DNA of 49,588 nucleotides. Origin: a virus. The stretch lies in IMG/VR virus record IMGVR_UViG_3300025849_000055, positions 1 to 49,588 of that record, one strand, 5' to 3'. This document shows, piece after piece, positions 27,001-35,459 of this stretch. Within the stretch, counting starts at the first letter, position 1, and each line of letters begins with the position of its first letter. A program made the position numbers and the translations under genes. The notes beneath the pieces were generated by a model. The model did not search any database. It was given only the letters and a program-made list of their open reading frames with translations, and was not told the DNA's origin.

Positions 27001-27666
27001 ATCTTGTATCTCCAAATTACTATCTGTTACTTGTAGCATAAAAGAAGTGTTTGGACTTCCGGTATTAGGAATCCATTGCGCTTCAATGTCTTGCAAGCTA
27101 TCTACAACATTACCACCATCAAATACATTACTATACTGATTAAATAGTCTACCAAAATTACTCTCGATAGCATTTGATACTTTAAGATCGCTATAGAAAA
27201 GTTTGTCTGTGCCCTCTGCAATATGATCAGTATTTACTACTGTTGCCTGGGCACCTGCGACAGAACTTTGTCTAACTTCAAGTGTTTTACGAGTAGCGCC
27301 CTGATTATTTCGTAATGAAACAAAGTTCTCAGTGTTTGCTAATAACGAGTTGTTAACAACTCTTGATGGTGCCCCAACAAGATTATCATAGTTTAAAAAA
27401 TACTCTGCGGTACGATATGCGCCATCGTAAAATAGCAACCCCGATTTAAGATTATTACTAGTGGTGTCGTCTGACCCACTAAGTGCAGACGTAAGATTCT
27501 GGATGATGTTAGCATCGGATAGAACAGTTGGGCTATAAACATAGTTCGATACATCACTAGCAGTTATCTTTCTACTACTGGTGTTTTGGTCATCAACAAT
27601 TGCAATTATATCAGCATCTGTGAGTGCATTTGCCGATAATAATTCTGTAAACTTTTTACTGCTCAT
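24052..27666 (-). CDS. Tail fibre/spike-type protein with a right-handed beta-helix
   Basis: A 1204-aa protein. The N-terminus (MSSKKFTELLSANALTDADI then IAIVDDQNTSSRKITASDV) is the FTELxxxxxLxDxDIxxxVD pattern common at the start of phage fibre proteins. Residues about 541-690 look like a pectate-lyase-type beta-helix, with short repeated turns such as GILIQNCRIKNLVGEGINAS, TIVTGNIIQNFTNFIDAS and GVIANNIIKNLTG. Such folds bind or cleave surface polysaccharides, but no catalytic residues can be assigned. Copies of the shared modules are at about nt 25078-25195 (TYEIRDVGNCDWTKAGAI) and 24745-24990. It is preceded by a 44-bp gap with an exact late-promoter box, so it may begin a transcription unit running to the 728-aa gene. 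The stop is TAG. Confidence 0.78.
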   Translation of the reverse strand: MSSKKFTELLSANALTDADIIAIVDDQNTSSRKITASDVSNYVYSPTVLSDANIIQNLTSALSGSDDTTSNNLKSGLLFYDGAYRTAEYFLNYDNLVGAPSRVVNNSLLANTENFVSLRNNQGATRKTLEVRQSSVAGAQATVVNTDHIAEGTDKLFYSDLKVSNAIESNFGRLFNQYSNVFDGGNVVDSLQDIEAQWIPNTGSPNTSFMLQVTDSNLEIQDSFSKGQILRVFGGNKTANDNSSEVVIEEVKVANGIFEEGTVTDNPALKLRYKIAYFDLQTGKIGKRTTTAQAIIKLSSAASGETDTIQTIRNSFNTSNFLSIKIASLVSNQGVVIYRQEGGTGNYDLVAVLGPKDFNGNTWRDYYNFDYVSWSGKDPVDNSYLPEAVPSKLVGGRNVIHFPQSLGSNDNPTDPSNSTKLCGWCDVEILEDPTKQAGGVIQLTVGTALDQVSINGVSNPVISNNKCYIVHNDTTKLQNAITSKSLADQRSLNLNAKTYNVSHLSVPSFFGLTGVPGITQIRKIPFSGYTGSNVSEGSTDGGAADNSVIKGTFLQDQFGPTQISLIGIDFEGNNRNQYLLNDSNAFIDFGTQSTGILIQNCRIKNLVGEGINASSPTAFKLVTSEISDSAVSDRHEFSPLTIDDGENTIVTGNIIQNFTNFIDASVTKQGVIANNIIKNLTGNIQDGDETTDLGSAIFTYGSTFLISSPNVMMGPSNEFLSSPDIFNSEYDAVNILRSAMDLQSRLPSGVYTSDAFVYQENGSVFDLSQDTINPAVGGTISYNTNLIRKLGASSSSTEEVYGDEVGPGARDIRNNSYLTSNIPNYGLISGETYEIRDVGNCDWTKAGAIVNMVGTDFVYNGTTLEQKGSTTLPTSGKVSPGYATPYQDRGTQSLTEVTGITTGGVVAQPGTSVTINDKVTVSATNPAGATSINTGTYQVTNVNANGNEFTIAGAGEATSGEITTGGVVLHKVVVQDRLQIENVAGDAGIDKTRGEFKLNITNVGHGSLDRLLTGGFSAGELQTIFDSQIRASEADASKLHPPASYHVGVAWSASYRYGANAGSISSVGTWGDWRVLDSNGLDQEAGAPQFGKNVARGTEVDLMNAGRAYQDFTVDISNPAYLTVGRKVIIKDKTSFSVGNSLNTYGIVLDISGEGATKTLIIRFFASGANTYVSSDPGNNEAAGSADGTINIIDDFVMTQGLIK

Positions 27667-27697
27667 TGGATATTTTCCTTGATATTATGCTATACTA

Positions 27698-27705
27698 TAT
27701 TTATA
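27698..27705 (-). promoter_or_regulatory. T4-type late promoter box
   Basis: Exact TATAAATA on the minus strand, inside the 44-bp gap between the collar-fibre gene and the 1204-aa gene. It lies 32 nt upstream of the latter's ATG, the same spacing as the box in front of gene 13. A ribosome-binding site AAGGAAAA follows it. Confidence 0.6.
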
Positions 27706-27710
27706 ATTGA

Positions 27711-29366
27711 TTAGGGAACTCTCTTCCACATATATGTCGTAATAAATGGCATACAACTATTATGTGGTTTTCCGACTTCCACTTCTGTAACACCATTCGA
27801 ATCTTCGTATCCATATACACCACCGCTATATGCGTATAGGTGGGCGTCATAATTTTGATTAGGTCCTTGGGCTCTTTTAGTACCCTGCAATGAAGTTGGG
27901 TTATTAGCATCATTATACAAGTAGAACTGCTCACCATGCCATGCTCTATTATCATGAACATGGTCTGGAACTTGTTCAGTTGTTAGAGTGTGAGAAACTG
28001 CGCCACCTATATGACCCTCTGTACCGAATCCTTTATGAACAACAGTCGAACTACTTGGAATAGTAAAGTTTCTATTTAGTCCGCCTGCCGGTATCGGGTT
28101 ACCACTTAGTGCAACTACAATAGTCGCTCCTGCTACAGATTTTACTGTAGCATTATGACCCTGTGAAATAATAATTCCATGCTGTGAAATATTCACGCCA
28201 GAGTTCATATTAACTTCTATCGCTTCCGTTGGTTTAATACCATGCGAAGAGTCTTGTAGTACTATGCTATAATCTTGGGTTGCATTTATATAAGTTATAG
28301 AAACAATTCCTTTACCAGTATCCCATCCAAGTAAAGTTTTACCCTGACCATAGCGTTCCCAGTTAGAGGCTCCCCAAGGCAAGATTACACTTGGGTCTCT
28401 ACTATCTGTGGTAATATATAATGCTCCTACTGGATAAATAGTCTCTAATAGTGTGACGATTCCAGGAGTAGTCAAGCTCGTGGCTTGACCATTAAATGTT
28501 GGTGGGTTAGTAGCAGTATCGACTACTTTATCATTACCATCTTGAGTATATACGTCACCAAAACCTAGAGTTCCATTTAATCCACTAACACCAGAAGTTG
28601 TAGAAATACTAGTGAAGTTACCACTTCTTGGTATGTTAGTACCAATAGCAGTGTTGTCAATAGCACCAGTCAATGCATTAATAGCACTAGGGGATAAGCT
28701 ATCTGAAGGGTCTGGATCGATATCAATTCTAGTACCCTTGATTGTCGATGGAGTATTAGTACCAATAGCAACATTGTCAAGAATACCATTTCCACCAGTT
28801 CCAGTACACTCTAGTTTGGTAAATTTACCTAAACCTGCTGTGGTCTGTCCAATGTTAATACCATTAAGAGCATCTGCTATCATATCAGAAGATACTTTTG
28901 CCCCATTACTTGAAGATATAACACCAGTTGTCTTATGTATTTTAAATGATTTAGTCGATGAACCAATCTCTAGTTCTGTATGAAGAGCATTCGTTTTAAC
29001 AAAAAGTGTATCTGTAAACCCGCCGGGCACTCCAGTACTAAACTGAAGAGTAGCTTCTGTCGTTACATTCGAACTATCATCAGAGCCAGTTATCTGTAGC
29101 TTAGAGTCTTCTCCTGTAATGATAACATTATTTTTATCTAAAAGTAGATAGTTAGCGTTGTCTGTAGACGAAATTATATCAGTCTTAATTTTTCTAGAGT
29201 TTGCTAGAGTTAAGTTGCCATTGAGAACAATGTTCCCAGTATTGGTTTCATTATCCCCTAGCGTGACACTTATTTTTGCCACTCCCAGTATGTCGTTCGT
29301 CAAATCTTTCCAGTTTCCAAATGTAGAAAGATTCGATACGGTTGTTAAGTCAGCCTTTGCAGTCAT
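27711..29366 (-). CDS. Short-tail-fibre-like protein with phage tail collar domain
   Basis: A 551-aa protein. Residues about 305-350 are a phage tail collar domain (TIYPVGALYITTDSRDPSVI, then WGASNWERYGQGKTLLGW), the fold seen at the tips of T4 gp12-type fibres. After an inserted segment (about 354-440) comes GGAVSHTLTTEQVPDHVHDN (455-473), a His-rich motif typical of these receptor-binding tips. The ending MPFITTYMWKRVP is the usual collar-protein terminus. The N-terminal half is beta-rich fibre shaft and contains a two-fold repeat of the form DN(V/T)AIGTN(T/I)P (about residues 196-206 and 237-247). It occupies the T4 gp12 position. Its ATG overlaps the stop of the 62-aa gene (ATGA). The role is probably host adhesion. 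Confidence 0.85.
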   Translation of the reverse strand: MTAKADLTTVSNLSTFGNWKDLTNDILGVAKISVTLGDNETNTGNIVLNGNLTLANSRKIKTDIISSTDNANYLLLDKNNVIITGEDSKLQITGSDDSSNVTTEATLQFSTGVPGGFTDTLFVKTNALHTELEIGSSTKSFKIHKTTGVISSSNGAKVSSDMIADALNGINIGQTTAGLGKFTKLECTGTGGNGILDNVAIGTNTPSTIKGTRIDIDPDPSDSLSPSAINALTGAIDNTAIGTNIPRSGNFTSISTTSGVSGLNGTLGFGDVYTQDGNDKVVDTATNPPTFNGQATSLTTPGIVTLLETIYPVGALYITTDSRDPSVILPWGASNWERYGQGKTLLGWDTGKGIVSITYINATQDYSIVLQDSSHGIKPTEAIEVNMNSGVNISQHGIIISQGHNATVKSVAGATIVVALSGNPIPAGGLNRNFTIPSSSTVVHKGFGTEGHIGGAVSHTLTTEQVPDHVHDNRAWHGEQFYLYNDANNPTSLQGTKRAQGPNQNYDAHLYAYSGGVYGYEDSNGVTEVEVGKPHNSCMPFITTYMWKRVP

Positions 29367-29551
29367 TTCGTTATCTCTTTAACAGTGTTTTGTAGCAGAA
29401 GCAAAGCAGATTCTAACTTTTCTATTCTATGCTCCAACCCTTTGATATATTTAGCTTGTTTCTTTCTAGCTAAAGCCCTATCATAACCAATTGCATCAGT
29501 ATTAACAATACCTGAACCAGTACTTGATCTTATGTAAGTCTCAGATTCCAT
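29363..29551 (-). CDS. Small coiled-coil protein between the DUF4815 and collar-fibre genes
   Basis: A 62-aa protein joined to both neighbours by overlaps: TAATG at its start (with the DUF4815 gene) and ATGA at its end (with the collar fibre). Residues 1-25 are polar (SSTGSGIVNTDAIGYDRALA). Residues 28-60 form a probable coiled coil with heptad-spaced Ile/Leu (KYIKGLEHRIEKLESALLLL). The tight coupling and charge-patterned helix suggest a small linker or trimerisation partner for the neighbouring baseplate or fibre proteins, or an assembly factor. I do not recognise a characterised family, and the function is inference from position. Confidence 0.75.
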   Translation of the reverse strand: MESETYIRSSTGSGIVNTDAIGYDRALARKKQAKYIKGLEHRIEKLESALLLLQNTVKEITK

Positions 29552-32500
29552 TAGTTTACTGCCACAGCTTTATAGCTAGATATGTGTGGGAATAAACTTG
29601 GAGTAAGTACAACACCATCAAGCTCAGAAGACCCCGCCAGTTCTACGGCAGTATTGTGTCTCATCGCTATTTTCATCTGGAATGCGACATAAGGAGTTGC
29701 ACTCGTAGGTTCGGTGTAGTTATATTCAAATTCACGATAGTCTTCTTGATCATTCAATGCCGAGTATGTTTTAGGATTTTTAATAGTAAGTAAAATCCAG
29801 TCAGGTTTTTCGTCTACATTTTCCTCTAAAATAAAGCGAGTGTAAACATCAATGACTGTACCGGGCGGTCTATATGCCTCAAGTAATACTTTCAACCCCT
29901 CGGCAGGCATTTCTGGATTTAACATAACTTCTTTAGAAATATAATTAGCCGAACCACCTGCGCCAGCAACATCATTTATCTGATACTCATAAACATTTAT
30001 ATTACTCAAATCATCATCAAGAGTTGGAGTTACTGATTTAAACCCACCGTTACTCATAGAAACTCTAAGTCTAAAGTCTTCTTTAATGCTAGTTACACCG
30101 GCACCTAGACTGTCGATCTGTTTACTCTTACTAATGATAACTCTTGGTTTATTTGTGCAGTACACATCTGAGTTTTCGTCAATAGGCTTATCTAGTTGAT
30201 ATACACCACCAACTTCTTCAAGCAGATTAACGCTAGTAGACGTTTTAGTTGTATTATCTAATGATACTTTTGGCTCGAAGTAAGATATTCCTTGACTATT
30301 ACAACTAGTGATAGTTGCTTGAGCGCCTGATGCCGCACCAATAATTCTTTGGTCATTTGGTCGTGCTTGACCATTTGCTCCTGGGTATTGTGTTGACGTT
30401 GCAACAGCGCAAACAAAGGTAGTTCCAACTGTAGGCACTAATGCATTATCACCAGATACGTCTCGCCAAGAGTTTTGAATATCTCCTGCACCACCACTGC
30501 CTAAGTTTGTTATGGTATATGTATTACCTACTATTAGCGGCACCGATGTTGAGTGAATTTGGTGGACTGCGCTATCATCAAAATAGTTACCAATTCTTGC
30601 AGAACTCTCAGTCAAGTGTAGTGTGTCTGGTCTTTCTGAATCATAATACTCAACTTTACCCGCTTTGAGTAAAGTCACAACAACACCAGTAGCACCATTA
30701 ACCTCATAGAAAGGCGTATCCAAATCAATATATGAGTTGGTATCAGTACCACCAGGCGTAGTAATATTTTCTACTTGAGCGACAATCATGTCAGGAGCTA
30801 GTCCTGCATCAATATCAGCCTGTGGTTGTTGAGTCTCTTCCACCATGAGATAGTCGCCTACAGCTATACCGACTGTTAAGCCGCTTAGTGTAGTGCTATC
30901 TATCTTAATTATCTCTGGAGTTTCATTGTCGTCATCTGGATTATCACCCATAGTACCACCACTAAATGTAGTACTTGTTACCACATAAGCAGTTTCGTCA
31001 TCTACGAAGTCTATAGCTTTAGCACTACCTGTAACTTTTTTACTGTCTCTTATAGTTAAGAACTCAACATCGTTGGGTACTAAATCACAAGTACCAACAG
31101 AATCACTAACAAAGCTATATCTATTAACAGTAAACTTCAAGTCTTCGTCTGTATAAGATTTCCAAGCACTGTCATTTGTAGGAGCAAATAGCACACCATC
31201 ACCCCAGTCATTATTGTAACCGCTTGCTTGAGCAGTAGTTCCTTTAGAGAAGCTACGTTTACCAACTGAAGCTGTATACAGTAAGTATTCTGGAGACCCA
31301 CCGTCAGGTATTACCGTAAAGCAATAGTCGGTGTCTGCTTTAAGTTTAACTGGATTTTCAAATTCAAATTTTGTAGCGACAGTACCATCATTAGAGATGT
31401 TTACGTCTGACTCATCTAAATATGCCTCTGCAAAAGGTAATACTTTTGTCGTTGGATATCCTAATTCTATCTCTCGTATCTGTACTGTTACACCTTGGTT
31501 TGTAGCCTTTCTCTTAAAGAATAAGTCGATATCACTAACATAACCATAGTTCGCCAGACCGGTATCTGATGCTCTCATCTTGAATGTTTGAGCAATAGGA
31601 TCCTGTCTATCTTTATCGAACTCTCTTTTTACTGAACTTGTCTCTGCTTCATTGTCTACATCTCTAGTGCTAGTATTTTGACTTTTACTTAGTCTATGAT
31701 GATATGAAGTCTGCGTTGCAGAAGCATAAGAAGTCCCCTGAGACTTAATATTACTGTAAGTCGAAACATCAGATATTTCTAGTCGATTTTGACCAGTAGT
31801 GTAGACTCCTCTAGGAACTAGGAAATATGCAAACAAGTTACCTCTAGAATCTGTCTTAACAGTCGAAGTCGTATAGTTATATCTCGTTGTAGTTCTACCT
31901 CTTCTTCTACCGTAAAAGAAATCAGCCCAGTTACGATATGGCAAATACTTAGGAGAAATGAATCTAAATCTTCTTCCGCTTCTACCACGATGTCTTCTTC
32001 TAGCACGGCGATAGAATCTTAACCAGTCATATCTAAACTGTCTGACATGAGTGTCTACATTTTTACCACCAAAGAAGAAGTGATGCTCTGTGTTAGGTCT
32101 TAGTCCGTTAACAGAAATTCTAATAACTTGAGGTCTCATATATGATCTAAATGCATGATGATGATATGCAGAATAGAGACTAGCAGTTCTTGGATAATTA
32201 GAGAGATGACCTGACCTGTACAAGTAGTTCAATCTCTTCGCATATGAATATGCGTGCCTACGAATACGGCGTCTGTATCTTGATCTTCGGCTTAATCTAA
32301 TATATCTCTGAAGTCTTGTCACACGATATATAATATGAGCTGGCAGTGCTGTATGAATCAACAAAGGATTGGTTATAACATCACGATGGAAAGTATACTT
32401 TGGATAAATATTCGCCTTTCCTTTAAAGCTATAACTATTCACTACACAGTTTCTAACGCCAGTTGCATATGGTTGACTTATGATGGGAGTTTTAGTCTCA

Positions 32501-35442
32501 TCAAAAGATAGTGTTATATTATCTTCAAAAAGTTCTGAAGTATTGACCAGAGTACTTGTGTCTACCTTTAGGTCTACAGTAAACTCTTTCATTGATGGTG
32601 ATGCAATAGTTTTACCATCATCGACAGACGCATTGAACTCTGGGTCTTCAAAGTCCGCCCCAGTTAAGCCTTCAAAACTATCTGCAAGAATACCGTTCTT
32701 GAATCTTTCTTCTCCATCAGCGCCTCTTATGATAAGACTTTTGGTTTCCTGTTCGGCTATAGATAATCTTACCATCTCAGTCAAAGAAGATAGTCTTGAG
32801 TCTATCTCGCCAATCTCTTCCATCGTATAACCTTGATTAGAAATTTCTTCCACCTCAATACGATTATCACCTTCTATCTCATTAGAGCCACCGGGTATAT
32901 TGATATTAGCAATACCATACTGTCGATTAAGTTGTGGTGGAGTTGGGTCTTCAGCCTCTCCGCCTTTAACCAATAATGTATTACCATACTCATCAATAAC
33001 AACAGAGTCTATTCTAGATAAAAAGTATAGGAATGTAGAACTAACTACAGAATTATTAGCAAATGATCGATATGAAGAAGTACCGCCTACTAAAGCCCTA
33101 TTTGCGATAGTATTTTGTGGTATCTGTGCATTGCTTGCTGTTGTTGAGATATCTACCTCAGCCCTTATGTAGGGGCGCATATCAATAGATTTAGCTAACT
33201 CATATGTGTTTTGGTTTTTTGCAGTGTATGGTGACAGTCTCTCTACATAGTCAGATGGATAACTATCTATAGTTATATATCCACCATTGACATTTCTCTG
33301 TAGATACTTAAATTTAACAAGCAATGTGTTGCTAATATCTGGAGCATTTGCTCCAGTCTTCAGTTGTATATAAGACAAGTCATATACACCATCTTTCTGA
33401 TTATTAACTAACGTAAATCTAGATGTAACATCTGTCATAGTGGTTTCGCCTGAAACCGCATCTGTAGCACTTGTAGAATCATTCGAATCAGCCATGAAGA
33501 CACTTTCAAGTTCAACTACGTTTGCCACACCTAAAGGCGCACGTTGTGTGAGTAGTTGATATACAGGCCTCATAAAGCCAGTAGTTTCGGTGATAATATC
33601 TGGGCTAGTTCCAGTCACAGCCATATCAAAGAATATGACTAATTCGTCATCAGCAGTTGCTGTACTGAATGTTAGATTCATACTAACAAACCCGGAATCA
33701 TTTACGTCAGTACCTGCAACAGCACCAGTCGCTTTATGCAGAACAGGTGTAGCATCTGTAGTTAAAGCAAATATATTTTCTAAAGCTACTATGGGCTGTC
33801 CATTAGCTTCTTTTGAAATAGTAGTAGTTTGTCCACTTAGAGTTTTTGTGACATTTCTTCTTTCAACAATAACATTATTGGTAGTACTACTAAGTCCAGT
33901 TTTACCAGTGTCGAATACCATACAGGCTTGATTCGATCCATAGAGTTTTGCTACTGTTTCTCCCGATTCGATAGTAAGTGCTTGTTTAACTGTTGTATCA
34001 CTACTTCTGGCAATGTGAGTAGCGCCAGAGTTTTTGTAGTTATCAAACTTTATGATATTATATACATAAACTCTACCATTCTCGCTTCCCCCAGAAAGAG
34101 GTGGTTGTACGTTTAATACGTTACAAGTACCGATTTGGGTACTACCAGAATTATTGTATAGATTGTAAGAATTGAACTGATTATTTGCATCTAGAGACAC
34201 ATCATAATCGATAGAAGTAGAAGTTCCGTTGACCAGAAATGGAATCTCGAAGTACTGTCCATAATCAACAGATGTCTTCTGATTATCTTTCGACTGAGTG
34301 GTGGTTACTTTGTCTACATTTATTTTAATATTGGTTACATTTGTCGCTTCTCTTCCATAGATAAAAGCCTTACCGGGCTCTATCTCCGCTTCTACTTGAG
34401 TACCAGATTTACTCAGTGTAGTTTCGTATCCATCGACAACATAATTACCAGACTCTTCATACGTTCTTCTTGCTAACTCATCACCTAATACATTGAACTC
34501 AGTAAAGTCACGAATCCTAGTAGCGTTACCATCAGTGTATCGAATTAGTGTGAAGAACTCTTCTGGTGCATTTGCAGTTTCATAAGCAACTAATTTAGGA
34601 ACAAGCTGAAGTCTGTCTGCGCCAGGTGCATTATAGTTATTAAACCCAGATGCATTGTCAAGTAGACTACTATCTTGGTTAGAATCGACAATATTTTCAG
34701 CAATAGAGAAGCCAACAGAAACTGGGTTGATTACTGTCGAGTCTGTTGCTGATTGACCGGGCACATTGCTGTATCTAGTAACAATAATAAATTGTTTTTC
34801 TACAAAGACGAAATGACCTTTTTGGTAGATAACTCCCTCATCGCAAGACACGCCAAACGCTTTACCTACATGATCATCGTTGTCACTATTAGAACCAAAT
34901 GCTGTAACAGTTGTATTTACGCCAGCAATATTAATTGGGGTATCATTCCAATCTCTTATTTCTAGTTTTTCACCACGACCGAATTCTTTAACTTCAGTAT
35001 TAGTGTCACCCACAGTGTCACTTTTTAGATAGTTAATAAAAAATGTTTTTAGGTTGGGGGATGCTGTTTCAAAGCCATTTAGACCTACGATGATTTCCGC
35101 TTCTAATCCATTAGTCTTTCCGACCAACTTATATCTTTTTGTTCTACCGTCATCATCAGTCACTTCATTATACAGTGCGGGATTATCAAATCCAACCTGA
35201 TCTTCTAGCTTGACATAATTAATGTCATCTCTAGATGTCAAGTTGACACCGCTTATAACAGTACCCTCTTTGTATACGTTTGATCCGAATCTCTCGACCT
35301 GTTTCTGTAGAATAGTCTGAAGCTGAGTTAACTCTCTTGCTTGTACAGCCTTAGAAGGTTTGAACAGAACACGATTAAACTGCTTGTCTTCATCAAAATC
35401 ATCGTAGTACGGATCTACGTTTAAGTCTTTATTGATACCCAT
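29551..35442 (-). CDS. Giant DUF4815-domain baseplate/tail structural protein
   Basis: A 1963-aa protein. The N-terminus (NKDLNVDPYYDDFDEDKQFN, RVLFKPSKAVQARELTQLQT, then ILQKQVERFGSNVYKEGTVI) is the signature of DUF4815 virion proteins of marine T4-like phages. It sits in the T4 gp9/gp10 position, between gp8 and the gp12-like fibre. A peripheral baseplate or fibre-socket role is therefore likely, although homology to gp10 cannot be shown by eye. Around residues 1090-1215 a conserved core (IRISVNGLRPNTEHHFFFGG, then STVKTDSRGNLFAYFLVPRG) is flanked and split by Arg/Tyr/His-rich segments (about 1040-1085 and 1135-1190). A shared YxIxxLG module lies at about nt 30395-30545. The C-terminus ends DGVVLTPSLFPHISSYKAVAV. 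The ribosome-binding site is AGGGAAAGAG. Confidence 0.85.
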   Translation of the reverse strand: MGINKDLNVDPYYDDFDEDKQFNRVLFKPSKAVQARELTQLQTILQKQVERFGSNVYKEGTVISGVNLTSRDDINYVKLEDQVGFDNPALYNEVTDDDGRTKRYKLVGKTNGLEAEIIVGLNGFETASPNLKTFFINYLKSDTVGDTNTEVKEFGRGEKLEIRDWNDTPINIAGVNTTVTAFGSNSDNDDHVGKAFGVSCDEGVIYQKGHFVFVEKQFIIVTRYSNVPGQSATDSTVINPVSVGFSIAENIVDSNQDSSLLDNASGFNNYNAPGADRLQLVPKLVAYETANAPEEFFTLIRYTDGNATRIRDFTEFNVLGDELARRTYEESGNYVVDGYETTLSKSGTQVEAEIEPGKAFIYGREATNVTNIKINVDKVTTTQSKDNQKTSVDYGQYFEIPFLVNGTSTSIDYDVSLDANNQFNSYNLYNNSGSTQIGTCNVLNVQPPLSGGSENGRVYVYNIIKFDNYKNSGATHIARSSDTTVKQALTIESGETVAKLYGSNQACMVFDTGKTGLSSTTNNVIVERRNVTKTLSGQTTTISKEANGQPIVALENIFALTTDATPVLHKATGAVAGTDVNDSGFVSMNLTFSTATADDELVIFFDMAVTGTSPDIITETTGFMRPVYQLLTQRAPLGVANVVELESVFMADSNDSTSATDAVSGETTMTDVTSRFTLVNNQKDGVYDLSYIQLKTGANAPDISNTLLVKFKYLQRNVNGGYITIDSYPSDYVERLSPYTAKNQNTYELAKSIDMRPYIRAEVDISTTASNAQIPQNTIANRALVGGTSSYRSFANNSVVSSTFLYFLSRIDSVVIDEYGNTLLVKGGEAEDPTPPQLNRQYGIANINIPGGSNEIEGDNRIEVEEISNQGYTMEEIGEIDSRLSSLTEMVRLSIAEQETKSLIIRGADGEERFKNGILADSFEGLTGADFEDPEFNASVDDGKTIASPSMKEFTVDLKVDTSTLVNTSELFEDNITLSFDETKTPIISQPYATGVRNCVVNSYSFKGKANIYPKYTFHRDVITNPLLIHTALPAHIIYRVTRLQRYIRLSRRSRYRRRIRRHAYSYAKRLNYLYRSGHLSNYPRTASLYSAYHHHAFRSYMRPQVIRISVNGLRPNTEHHFFFGGKNVDTHVRQFRYDWLRFYRRARRRHRGRSGRRFRFISPKYLPYRNWADFFYGRRRGRTTTRYNYTTSTVKTDSRGNLFAYFLVPRGVYTTGQNRLEISDVSTYSNIKSQGTSYASATQTSYHHRLSKSQNTSTRDVDNEAETSSVKREFDKDRQDPIAQTFKMRASDTGLANYGYVSDIDLFFKRKATNQGVTVQIREIELGYPTTKVLPFAEAYLDESDVNISNDGTVATKFEFENPVKLKADTDYCFTVIPDGGSPEYLLYTASVGKRSFSKGTTAQASGYNNDWGDGVLFAPTNDSAWKSYTDEDLKFTVNRYSFVSDSVGTCDLVPNDVEFLTIRDSKKVTGSAKAIDFVDDETAYVVTSTTFSGGTMGDNPDDDNETPEIIKIDSTTLSGLTVGIAVGDYLMVEETQQPQADIDAGLAPDMIVAQVENITTPGGTDTNSYIDLDTPFYEVNGATGVVVTLLKAGKVEYYDSERPDTLHLTESSARIGNYFDDSAVHQIHSTSVPLIVGNTYTITNLGSGGAGDIQNSWRDVSGDNALVPTVGTTFVCAVATSTQYPGANGQARPNDQRIIGAASGAQATITSCNSQGISYFEPKVSLDNTTKTSTSVNLLEEVGGVYQLDKPIDENSDVYCTNKPRVIISKSKQIDSLGAGVTSIKEDFRLRVSMSNGGFKSVTPTLDDDLSNINVYEYQINDVAGAGGSANYISKEVMLNPEMPAEGLKVLLEAYRPPGTVIDVYTRFILEENVDEKPDWILLTIKNPKTYSALNDQEDYREFEYNYTEPTSATPYVAFQMKIAMRHNTAVELAGSSELDGVVLTPSLFPHISSYKAVAVN

Positions 35443-35459
35443 TTTTTATACTCTTTCCC

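Noticed and set aside
28612-28983. Plus-strand ORF of 123 codons opposite the collar-fibre gene
   Set aside because: It is antisense to a well-supported gene, has no ribosome-binding site of note and its translation lacks recognisable features.
31818-32006. Possible frameshift explaining the Arg-rich segment of the DUF4815 protein
   Set aside because: The frame stays open on both sides, conserved sequence resumes between and after the basic blocks, and the alternative frame gives no better protein.
32480-34116. Several plus-strand ORFs of 62-116 codons opposite the DUF4815 gene
   Set aside because: These are shadows of the giant minus-strand gene: Ser/Val-rich antisense translations with no motifs.
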